Positions 1-5,370 of a stretch of 5,370 nucleotides of DNA are shown here, in pieces (position 1 is the first letter of the stretch; every line of letters starts with the position of its first letter). This DNA is from Rickettsiales bacterium (GTDB lineage: Bacteria; Pseudomonadota; Alphaproteobacteria; Pelagibacterales; Pelagibacteraceae), in the NCBI GenBank assembly GCA_005801485.1, contig SYDM01000109.1, positions 1-5,370 of the forward strand, in the 5' to 3' direction. A program made the translations under genes and the position numbers. Under the pieces are notes generated by a model. That model worked only from the letters and a program-made list of their open reading frames with translations, searched no databases and was not told the DNA's origin.

Positions 1-48
1 CCTTTAGGTGCTGCTGTTGAAATTGAAGCTATTTTTGAAGTTAATTAA
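1..48 (+). CDS. RidA/YjgF-family protein, C-terminal end only (partial)
   Basis: The first 48 bases read in frame 1 as 15 residues, PLGAAVEIEAIFEVN, followed by TAA at 46-48. The pattern PLGA-VEIEA-(I/V)-x-EV is the typical last beta strand of the RidA (YjgF/YER057c/UK114) family. These small trimeric proteins hydrolyse reactive enamine/imine intermediates made by PLP enzymes; many paralogues have other or unknown roles. The body of the gene, including the conserved arginine region, lies left of the window, so the subfamily cannot be set. The stop lies inside the end of the convergent ugd gene, with an 8-base overlap at 41-48. The family call rests on a short tail alone. The same stretch could in principle be a chance open frame, but the match to the family ending is good. 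Confidence 0.62.
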   Translation, partial: PLGAAVEIEAIFEVN

Positions 49-1342
49 CGTTTGGTCTACCAATAGAAAAATATTTAATCTTCTTTTTTTTCATCTGTTC
101 AACGGTGTAAAGATTTCTTAAATCATAAAGAGAAAATTTTTTTTGTTTTAATAACTTATTAAAATCGAGAGATTTAAATTCATCCCACTCAGTATGTAAA
201 ATAATAAGATCCGCATTCTTACATACTTCTTGAATATCTGAATAAAAATTACAATTTTTAAGCCGAAAAAATTCTTTTTTTTCCCCTGTTGGATCGTAAT
301 AAGAGATTATAGCTTTTTTTTTATGAAGATGAGGTATCATGTATAAACTTACTGCCTCACGCATATCATCTGTATTTGGCTTGAACGTTACACCTAAAAA
401 AACAATTTTTTTATTTTTGATATTTTTTCCAAAAATTTTATCTATTCTTCTAAGTAGTAAAGATTTTCTACTTTGATTTGATTTAATTACAGATTTAACA
501 ATTGTTAAATTAATTTTTTCCTTATCGCCCATTGATACAAGTCCTTTTGTGTCTTTTGGAAAGCATGATCCACCATAAGCAGGACCTGCTCTTAAAAAAC
601 GACTACCTATTCTAACGTCTAAACCCATTCCTAAAGAAATGTCTTCAACATTAACTCCTATTTTTTCACAAAGATTAGCAATTTCATTAATAAAAGTAAT
701 TTTAGTAGCTAAAAAAGCATTAGATGCGTACTTAATTAATTCTGCCCCTCGTCGACTTGTTGTAAAAAATTTAGCACCTTTATTTATCAATGGTAAATAA
801 AGATTTCTCATTATGTCAAATGAATGAGAAGAATTTGAACCAATAATTATTCTATCTGGAAAACGAAAATCTCTTATGGCTTCACCTTCTCTTAAAAATT
901 CTGGATTTGAAATAACTGTAAATTTTTTTTTATTTTTAAATATTTTTTCTAACAAATCACCTGTACCAACTGGCGTAGTGGATTTTGTAACTATAATTTT
1001 CTTTTTTTTTGATAATTTAGCTATGTCTTTTGCAGCTTTGAAAACATAGCTTAAATCAATTGACATAGAATTTTTTTTTGTAGGAGTACCAACACATATA
1101 AAAATAATGTCGGATTTATTTACACCTTCTGAAAGGCTTGAGGTAAAAAATAACCTTTTTGCTTGAGAATTTTCTTTAATAAGTTCCTCTAAGCCAGGTT
1201 CATAAATAGGAGATTCTCCATAATTTAATTTTTCTATCTGTGCTTTATCGTTATCTACACAATAAACGGTGTGTCCTATGTCAGCAAAGCATGTTCCACT
1301 TACAAGACCAACGTATCCTGTGCCTATCATACAAATTTTCAT
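41..1342 (-). CDS. ugd: UDP-glucose 6-dehydrogenase
   Basis: A cytoplasmic enzyme that oxidises UDP-glucose to UDP-glucuronate with two NAD+, supplying uronic acid for envelope polysaccharides. The 433 residues match the usual family length. The N-terminal Rossmann domain shows GTGYVG (7-12) and the ribose-binding Asp30. VGTPT follows at 84-88, TKSTTPVGT at 119-127 and NPEFLREG at 146-153, which includes Glu148. The central domain has ELIKYASNAFLA (201-212) with Lys204 and Asn208, then GGSCFPKD (257-264) with the catalytic Cys260. The C-terminal UDP-binding domain has GVTFKPNTDDMREA (317-330), including Lys321 and Arg328. All key residues are present, so it should be active. The ATG overlaps the galU stop as ATGA, and an AAAGG ten bases upstream (1353-1357) is the only passable Shine-Dalgarno in the window; both support this start and coupled translation. 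A UDP-mannose or UDP-N-acetyl sugar dehydrogenase is less likely because the motifs and galU context fit UDP-glucose. Confidence 0.95.
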   Translation of the reverse strand: MKICMIGTGYVGLVSGTCFADIGHTVYCVDNDKAQIEKLNYGESPIYEPGLEELIKENSQAKRLFFTSSLSEGVNKSDIIFICVGTPTKKNSMSIDLSYVFKAAKDIAKLSKKKKIIVTKSTTPVGTGDLLEKIFKNKKKFTVISNPEFLREGEAIRDFRFPDRIIIGSNSSHSFDIMRNLYLPLINKGAKFFTTSRRGAELIKYASNAFLATKITFINEIANLCEKIGVNVEDISLGMGLDVRIGSRFLRAGPAYGGSCFPKDTKGLVSMGDKEKINLTIVKSVIKSNQSRKSLLLRRIDKIFGKNIKNKKIVFLGVTFKPNTDDMREAVSLYMIPHLHKKKAIISYYDPTGEKKEFFRLKNCNFYSDIQEVCKNADLIILHTEWDEFKSLDFNKLLKQKKFSLYDLRNLYTVEQMKKKKIKYFSIGRPNVN

Positions 1343-2160
1343 TTTTTACTTACCTTTGAGATTTCTATTGATGAATTTATATATCCACTTAATGTGCCGC
1401 AATCTAAATATTTACCTGTAAATATATTTCCATAAAATTTTTCACCGTCATTTATTAATTGTCTAATGGCATCTGTAATATGTATTTCACAACCTTGACC
1501 AGGTTTTAATTGTTTTAGTTTTTTCATAATAATTTTAGGCAAAATATATCTTCCAATAATGGCATAATTTGACGGAGCCTGCTTTGTATTTGGCTTTTCT
1601 ACAACATCGTTAATTTGAAAATAATTTTTTTTTTTATTTTTTAATGAAAGTATTCCCCATCTAGATGAGGTTTTTTTATCTATTGCTTTAGTTGCAATTA
1701 CAGAGCCTTTTGTTTTTTTGTGGAGTAAAATCATTTCCCTTGAGCAATTTCTATTGATGATTAGATCATCTGGAAATAACATTAAAAAATGTGAACCTTT
1801 AATAAGTTTTTGGCATTTTAAAACTGCATCACCAGTTCCTTTAGGTTTGTTTTGGTAAACAAATTTTATCATTTTTTGATATTTCTTCAATTTTAAAAAA
1901 TGCTTTCTAATTTTTTTGTCTTTTTTTTTAGCTAAAATAGATTTATAAAATTGATCATTAAAAAAGTATTTTTTAATACTTTCTTTTTTTTTTGATATGA
2001 TAAAAATAAATTCTTTAATACCAGCTTCAATGCATTCATCTAATATATATTCTAAATTAGTTTTTCCATTTATAGGGAGTAATTCTTTAGGTATAACGCT
2101 GGAAAGAGGTAAAAGTCTAGTTCCTAGTCCTGCTAATGGTATTATTGCCTGTCTTAACAT
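1339..2160 (-). CDS. galU: UTP-glucose-1-phosphate uridylyltransferase
   Basis: Makes UDP-glucose and pyrophosphate from UTP and glucose-1-phosphate in the cytoplasm; the product is the substrate of the Ugd encoded directly downstream. The 273 residues are slightly short for the family. Visible signatures are LAGLGTRLLP (9-18), IPKELLPI (23-30) with Lys25, KGTGDAVL (107-114), the metal-site region FPDD (129-132), VVEKP (186-190) with Lys189, GRYIL (203-207), CEIHITDAI (224-232) and YLDCGTLSGYI (251-261). Compared with the E. coli protein, the TK before IPKE is SS, GLGHA is GTGDA, and GGEIQ-LTDAI is GCEIH-ITDAI. It is therefore a divergent GalU, perhaps a lineage form; a related sugar-nucleotide pyrophosphorylase with another substrate cannot be excluded by eye, but coupling to ugd argues for GalU. 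Residues 57-105 are very lysine-rich. Its stop overlaps the ugd start by four bases. No clear Shine-Dalgarno precedes the ATG. Confidence 0.92.
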   Translation of the reverse strand: MLRQAIIPLAGLGTRLLPLSSVIPKELLPINGKTNLEYILDECIEAGIKEFIFIISKKKESIKKYFFNDQFYKSILAKKKDKKIRKHFLKLKKYQKMIKFVYQNKPKGTGDAVLKCQKLIKGSHFLMLFPDDLIINRNCSREMILLHKKTKGSVIATKAIDKKTSSRWGILSLKNKKKNYFQINDVVEKPNTKQAPSNYAIIGRYILPKIIMKKLKQLKPGQGCEIHITDAIRQLINDGEKFYGNIFTGKYLDCGTLSGYINSSIEISKVSKK

Positions 2161-2182
2161 AAGTTTCTTTTACTTTTAAATT
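2154..2182 (+). promoter_or_regulatory. Candidate panC promoter in the galU/panC divergent gap
   Basis: TTAACA at 2154-2159 (five of six matches to the -35 consensus) is followed after 16 bases by TTAAAT (2176-2181), or after 17 by TAAATT (2177-2182); each matches four of six at -10. The -35 box overlaps the first codons of the divergent galU. Transcription would begin near 2188, leaving a leader of under ten bases. In such AT-rich DNA chance matches are common. I found no equally good minus-strand pair for galU in this gap. Confidence 0.27.
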
Positions 2183-2195
2183 TCAATTATTACAA

Positions 2196-3011
2196 ATGAA
2201 AATATTTAGAGATAAAAAAAGTTTAATTTATGAGATTGGAAATCTTAAAAAAATAGCATTCGTTCCAACTATGGGAGCCCTACACAAAGGACATATAAGC
2301 TTAATAAATAAAGCTAAAAAAAAAACTAAGGAAGTGTTGGTTTCAATATACATAAATCCAAAACAATTTAATTCAAGGAAGGATTTTAAAAATTATCCAA
2401 GAGAATTAAAAAAAGATATTAAAATTTTAAGAAATATAAGAGTCAAATATCTATATATTCCAAGTGATAAAGACATTTATTCATTCAAACCAAAAACAAG
2501 GATCTTTTTAAGTAATTTTGCTAAAATCCTTTGTGGTAAATTTAGATTTTTTCACTTTAATGGCGTTATTAATGTTGTTAATAGATTTTTAGATATTATT
2601 AAACCTAAATTTATTTTTCTAGGAATGAAAGATTTTCAACAATTAGCATTAATTAATTCACACATAGTTAAAAATAAAATTAGAACTAAAGTAATTCCTT
2701 GTCCTACCATAAGAGACAAAAACGGTACTGCTCTATCTTCAAGAAATTCAAAACTTAGCAACAATCAGTTTAAAACTGCAGGAAATATTTATAAGTTTAT
2801 CAAAAATAATAAAAAATTAATTCATAATCAAATCTTACATAATAAACGTTCAGATATATTTAATAAGTTAACTAAATTAGGTGCAAATAGAGTTGATTAT
2901 ATTGAATCTATAAATTTAAATAAAAAAAGGATATGCAGAAATTCAAGATCAAAGTTCAATATTTTTGTTGCATATCATTTAGGCGAAGTGAGACTAATTG
3001 ATAATTTATAA
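2196..3011 (+). CDS. panC: Pantothenate synthetase (pantoate-beta-alanine ligase)
   Basis: Joins pantoate and beta-alanine using ATP, through a pantoyl-adenylate, in the last step of vitamin B5 synthesis on the way to coenzyme A. At 271 residues it is close to the usual 280. The nucleotidyltransferase fold shows PTMGALHKGHISLI (24-37) with His30 and His33, NPKQF (54-58) with Gln57, YPRELKKD (67-74), GMKDFQQL (143-150) with Lys145, Asp146 and Gln149, and SSRN (181-184). The small C-terminal lid ends in GEVRLIDNL. One segment is odd: the usual R-P-(G/T)-H-F reads RFFHF (117-121), although the His and Phe remain. The ATG at 2196 is the first start after an in-frame stop at 2160-2162, so the start is secure. 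No Shine-Dalgarno is visible. No panB or panD lies in the window. The last six bases overlap the convergent mgtE. Confidence 0.94.
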   Translation: MKIFRDKKSLIYEIGNLKKIAFVPTMGALHKGHISLINKAKKKTKEVLVSIYINPKQFNSRKDFKNYPRELKKDIKILRNIRVKYLYIPSDKDIYSFKPKTRIFLSNFAKILCGKFRFFHFNGVINVVNRFLDIIKPKFIFLGMKDFQQLALINSHIVKNKIRTKVIPCPTIRDKNGTALSSRNSKLSNNQFKTAGNIYKFIKNNKKLIHNQILHNKRSDIFNKLTKLGANRVDYIESINLNKKRICRNSRSKFNIFVAYHLGEVRLIDNL

Positions 3012-4382
3012 AAAAACTAAAGATCCAATTCCTAAAAATGAAAGAAAGCCAATTACATCTGTAACTGTTGTCACAAAAACACTAGAAGCTAAAGCCGGGT
3101 CTATTTTCATTTTTTTTAAAGTTATAGGTATTAAAATTCCAAAGAGGCCCGCAACAATCATATTTAAAACCATTGAAATAGCTATAATGATTGAAAGATC
3201 TATCTGTTTAAACCATAACTGAACGACTATAGCTGTAATAATTGCAAAAATTATTCCGTTAAGTACACCTATAGAAAATTCCTTACCAATAATTTGATTT
3301 AAATTACTACTTGATAATTCTTTTGTAGCAATAGCTCTAATAGTTACTGCGAGTGTTTGCATGCCAGCATTGCCACCCATCGATGCAACTATTGGCATCA
3401 AGAAAGCTAAAGCAACAACTTTTTCAATTTCTGCTCCAAAGATACTAATGACCCAAGAAGCAAGTAATGCGGTTGCAAGATTAATTAATAACCAATTAAA
3501 TCTTCTTTTTGTTTTTACAAATACTGTGTCGGTAATTTCTTCATCACCTACTCCGGCTAATCTTAACACGTCTTCTTCTGCCTCCTCTTGCACTACTGTA
3601 ACGACATCATCAGCAGTTATTATACCTACTAATTTATTATTTTTATTAACAACTCCTGCAGAAACTAAATTGTAATTTTCAAAAGTGTGACCAACTTCTT
3701 CTTTATCCATATTAACAGAAATAAGAACAGGCATTTCTCTCATTATTAAATTCATTTTTAAATCTCTTGACGTTCTTAAAACTCGAGAAGAAGGAACTAT
3801 GCCTATAGGTTTAAAATCATTATCAACTATAAATATTTCTAAAAACTCTTGAGGCAAATCCTTGCTTTCTCTTAAATAATCTATTGTTTGTCCTACCGTC
3901 CAATCACTTGGGATAGCTGTAAATTCTCTTTGCATAATACGTGCAGCAGAATCCTCTGGATAACTAAGACCCTCTTCTAATAAAAATCGATCTTTAGGTG
4001 GTAATTTATCTAAAATTAAATTTTTTTTTTCTGTTTCTAAATTTTCTAAAATTGCAACAGCATCATCAGATACTAATCTTCTTATGATATTGGCAATAGA
4101 ATTAATTGATAACAATTGTAAAACTTCACTCTGAATAGACTCATTTAATTCAATAAAAATTTCAGGTGCAATATCAAAAGATTCTATTTCAATAAGTTTA
4201 GATCGAGTTTCGTAAGGTAAATTTTCAATTAAATTAGCTACGTCCGAAGGGTGCAAATCTTTGAGTGTTTGATTGATAAATTGAAGATCGCTACTATTGA
4301 TTTTTTCACTAAAAGTATTTATAAAATTTTTATTAAAATCGAAATTTACTTTTTTATTACCTATCGATTTTATAAGACTCAT
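3006..4382 (-). CDS. mgtE: Magnesium transporter MgtE
   Basis: A homodimeric inner-membrane Mg2+ channel/transporter gated by cytosolic Mg2+. The 458 residues are the usual family length with full architecture. The N-terminal superhelical sensor spans roughly 30-145 (LHPSDVANLIENLP at 43-56, and a recurring DD/IL pattern near 106). Two CBS domains follow at about 148-208 and 210-270 (KLVGIITADDVVTVV, 250-264). An acidic stretch EEAEED (266-271) leads to the plug/connecting helix. About five membrane segments come next: approximately 296-316, 322-348, 370-390, 395-420 and 434-457. The pore signature PIVASMGGNAGMQTLAVTIRA (330-350) and DPALASS with TTVTDVIGF (428-446), including Asp428 and Asp442, match the Mg2+-selective path of MgtE. 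Nothing is missing. It is a single-gene unit, divergent from lipB and overlapping panC tail to tail. I see no Mg2+-sensing leader; the 62-bp upstream gap is too short for one. No clear Shine-Dalgarno precedes the ATG. Confidence 0.95.
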   Translation of the reverse strand: MSLIKSIGNKKVNFDFNKNFINTFSEKINSSDLQFINQTLKDLHPSDVANLIENLPYETRSKLIEIESFDIAPEIFIELNESIQSEVLQLLSINSIANIIRRLVSDDAVAILENLETEKKNLILDKLPPKDRFLLEEGLSYPEDSAARIMQREFTAIPSDWTVGQTIDYLRESKDLPQEFLEIFIVDNDFKPIGIVPSSRVLRTSRDLKMNLIMREMPVLISVNMDKEEVGHTFENYNLVSAGVVNKNNKLVGIITADDVVTVVQEEAEEDVLRLAGVGDEEITDTVFVKTKRRFNWLLINLATALLASWVISIFGAEIEKVVALAFLMPIVASMGGNAGMQTLAVTIRAIATKELSSSNLNQIIGKEFSIGVLNGIIFAIITAIVVQLWFKQIDLSIIIAISMVLNMIVAGLFGILIPITLKKMKIDPALASSVFVTTVTDVIGFLSFLGIGSLVFL

Positions 4383-4408
4383 AAAATTTCTTTTACATTA
4401 TTTGTGTG

Positions 4409-4438
4409 ATTATTAGTTGATCTAATGATAAAATTCAA
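4409..4438 (-). promoter_or_regulatory. Candidate mgtE promoter
   Basis: Read on the minus strand, TTGAAT (4438-4433, four of six to -35) is followed after 18 bases by AATAAT (4414-4409, five of six to -10). A start near 4402 would leave a leader of about 20 bases before the mgtE ATG. It overlaps the candidate lipB promoter on the other strand, so the two could compete. Support is by consensus match only, in AT-rich sequence. Confidence 0.3.
4426..4434 (+). promoter_or_regulatory. Candidate extended -10 promoter for lipB
   Basis: TGATAAAAT is an extended -10 element: TG, one base, then TAAAAT with five of six matches. No good -35 sits at 16-18 bases upstream, as is common for extended -10 promoters. 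The predicted transcription start, near 4441, is only about four bases before the lipB ATG, which would make the message practically leaderless. This is tentative because such matches arise by chance in AT-rich gaps. Confidence 0.28.
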
Positions 4439-4444
4439 ATTAAT

Positions 4445-5056
4445 ATGACCTTAGAAGTTAGGATAAGTAAAAAACTAGTTCCGTATAAATCAGCATTTGA
4501 GCAACTCATTAAGAGAGTTAATTTAATAAAAAAAGGTAAATCTAAAGATTTATTATGGATTTTAGAACATCCGCTGACTTATACTGGAGGCATCAGGTTT
4601 AAAGAAAATGAAATATTAGACAAAAAAATTAGAATCATTAGAACAAACAGGGGCGGCAAGCTAACGCTTCACAATCCAGGACAAAAAATTGTTTATTTTG
4701 TTATAAATTTAAATAAAAGAAAAAGAGATATAAAAAATTTAGTTAAGATTATTGAAAAAAGTATTATTGAATTTTTAAAAATTTATAAAATAAATAGTTA
4801 TAATGATAAAGAAAATATAGGTATTTGGGTAAAGGAAAAAAAAATTGCAGCTATTGGTATACGTGTAACTCAATGGATTGCATATCACGGATGTTCAATA
4901 AATATAAATAACTCATTAAAGCCATATAAAAAAATAATTCCGTGCGGACTAGATAATACAAAAGTTACTTCTATTAAAAATGAAATTAACAGTAATGTTA
5001 AAAATGTTGAAGAAAATTTAAAAAGGATTTTTTTAAAAAATTTAAAAAATATTTAA
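4445..5056 (+). CDS. lipB: Lipoyl(octanoyl) transferase LipB
   Basis: Transfers octanoate from acyl carrier protein to lysines of lipoyl domains (2-oxoacid dehydrogenases, glycine cleavage H protein); LipA then inserts sulfur. The 203 residues are near the family norm. Visible signatures are LLWILEHPLTYTGG (36-49), RGGKLTLHNPGQ (69-80), EKKIAAIGIRVTQWIAYHG (131-149) and IIPCGL (164-169). Lys133 and Cys167 are the catalytic pair, equivalent to E. coli Lys135 and Cys169. The usual TYHGPGQ reads TLHNPGQ, a Gly-to-Asn change; the histidine and PGQ are kept. The QWIAYHG form resembles alphaproteobacterial LipB proteins. The ATG at 4445 is the only ATG after an in-frame stop at 4418-4420; no Shine-Dalgarno is visible. 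The last 15 bases overlap the convergent pseudouridine synthase gene. LipB implies aerobic 2-oxoacid metabolism; lipA is not in the window. Confidence 0.95.
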   Translation: MTLEVRISKKLVPYKSAFEQLIKRVNLIKKGKSKDLLWILEHPLTYTGGIRFKENEILDKKIRIIRTNRGGKLTLHNPGQKIVYFVINLNKRKRDIKNLVKIIEKSIIEFLKIYKINSYNDKENIGIWVKEKKIAAIGIRVTQWIAYHGCSININNSLKPYKKIIPCGLDNTKVTSIKNEINSNVKNVEENLKRIFLKNLKNI

Positions 5057-5067
5057 ATCTTTTTTAA
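5018..5067 (+). terminator. Possible hairpin terminator at the lipB / pseudouridine synthase junction
   Basis: Bases 5018-5030 can pair with 5055-5067 in a 13-bp stem (one G-U wobble at 5025/5060, one G-C pair at 5026/5059, the rest A-U) closed by a 24-base loop. The 3' arm contains six Ts at 5060-5065. It straddles the lipB stop codon and the end of the opposing gene. On the minus strand the wobble becomes an A-C mismatch, so the structure favours lipB transcripts. The U-run is inside the stem rather than after it and the stem is almost all A-U, so it is not a classic intrinsic terminator. Confidence 0.27.
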
Positions 5068-5370
5068 TTATAAAATTTTTAAAATCTTCATTAAAATCTG
5101 CTTTAAAATTATATTTTACGTTATTAATCATAAATTTAATTTCATATGCGTGAAGCATTAAGCTTTTACTTTTAACAAAATCTCTGCTTTTTTTAACATA
5201 ATATTTATCATCACCGATTATTGAATTTCCAATATTATATAATTGTTTTCTAAGCTGATGTTTACGCCCAGTTATAGGTCTTAATTCAAGTAAAGAATAT
5301 TGATAATTACTTTTTAAAATTTTAAGATAAGAAGTGGCTTTTTGAATAATCTTTCTATCATTTTCATATA
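5042..5370 (-). CDS. RluC/RluD-type 23S rRNA pseudouridine synthase, C-terminal part (partial)
   Basis: An open frame enters from the right edge (first full codon at 5368-5366) and gives 108 residues before TAA at 5044-5042. It shows the second half of an RluA-family catalytic domain: a K-A-x-S-Y-x-I-L strand, then LLELRPITGRKHQLRKQL (TGRKHQLR at 5249-5272), GDDKY (5201-5215), and LMLHAYEIKF near the end, matching the family's TGRxHQ(I/L)R, GDxxY and LHA motifs. Such enzymes isomerise uridines in 23S rRNA or tRNA. The catalytic Asp motif (HRLD) and any S4 domain lie beyond the window, so RluC, RluD and RluA cannot be separated. The usual RxH after TGRxHQ is RKQ here. The gene overlaps the end of lipB by 15 bases, tail to tail. 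Confidence 0.88.
   Translation of the reverse strand, partial: YENDRKIIQKATSYLKILKSNYQYSLLELRPITGRKHQLRKQLYNIGNSIIGDDKYYVKKSRDFVKSKSLMLHAYEIKFMINNVKYNFKADFNEDFKNFIIKKDLNIF

Noticed and set aside
52..63. Small inverted repeat TTGG-TCTA-CCAA just after the RidA-like stop
   Set aside because: A four-base stem with no following T-run, inside the conserved end of ugd; too weak to call a terminator.
1002..1078. Long T-runs (1002-1010 and near 1071-1078) considered as terminator tails
   Set aside because: They encode lysine runs in ugd on the minus strand and have no adjacent GC-containing stem.
1997..2179. Plus-strand open frame of 60 codons opposite the start of galU
   Set aside because: It lies entirely antisense to well-supported galU codons, has no recognisable motif, and its composition mirrors the galU reverse complement.
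2998..3222. Plus-strand open frame of 74 codons after panC
   Set aside because: Antisense to the last membrane segments of mgtE; the Ile/Lys/Pro-rich product is the complement of those codons and resembles no family.
3361..3675. Plus-strand open frame of 104 codons, rich in Ser, Thr and Ala
   Set aside because: Antisense to the conserved pore and CBS region of mgtE, whose motifs are intact; the low-complexity product is a complement artefact.
1..5370. Mobile element, CRISPR, tRNA, toxin-antitoxin or defence module
   Set aside because: Every segment is accounted for by housekeeping genes; no transposase, terminal repeats, spaced repeats or tRNA-like fold was seen on either strand.

Overview
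The window is strongly AT-rich. Its proteins are loaded with Lys, Asn and Ile, the coding strands carry long A-runs, and genes are packed with overlaps or tiny gaps. This resembles a streamlined marine alphaproteobacterium of the SAR11 (Pelagibacterales) type. The guess rests on composition, packing and the flavour of the GalU, LipB and RluC-like proteins; no rRNA or marker phylogeny is available here.

Layout from left to right: (1) the last 15 codons of a + strand RidA-family protein, overlapping tail to tail with (2) ugd on the minus strand, which is translationally coupled to (3) galU just upstream of it (ATGA overlap). After a 35-bp divergent gap comes (4) panC on the plus strand, overlapping tail to tail with (5) mgtE on the minus strand. 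After a 62-bp divergent gap comes (6) lipB on the plus strand, overlapping tail to tail with (7) the C-terminal part of an RluC/RluD-type pseudouridine synthase on the minus strand. Transcription direction flips at almost every gene, and no stretch longer than 62 bp lacks a gene.

The only functional pair is galU-ugd, a two-step route from glucose-1-phosphate to UDP-glucose to UDP-glucuronate for envelope or exopolysaccharide sugars. The other genes are single housekeeping functions: pantothenate synthesis (PanC), magnesium uptake (MgtE), lipoate attachment (LipB) and rRNA modification (Rlu). Nothing suggests a mobile element, defence system, CRISPR array, RNA gene or biosynthetic cluster.

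I found no convincing undescribed system. The points worth a second look are the three convergent junctions with overlapping stop codons, one with a possible hairpin; a PanC with an altered active-site-proximal motif; a GalU with atypical signature residues; in-frame poly(A) tracts that invite slippage; and very short or absent leaders.
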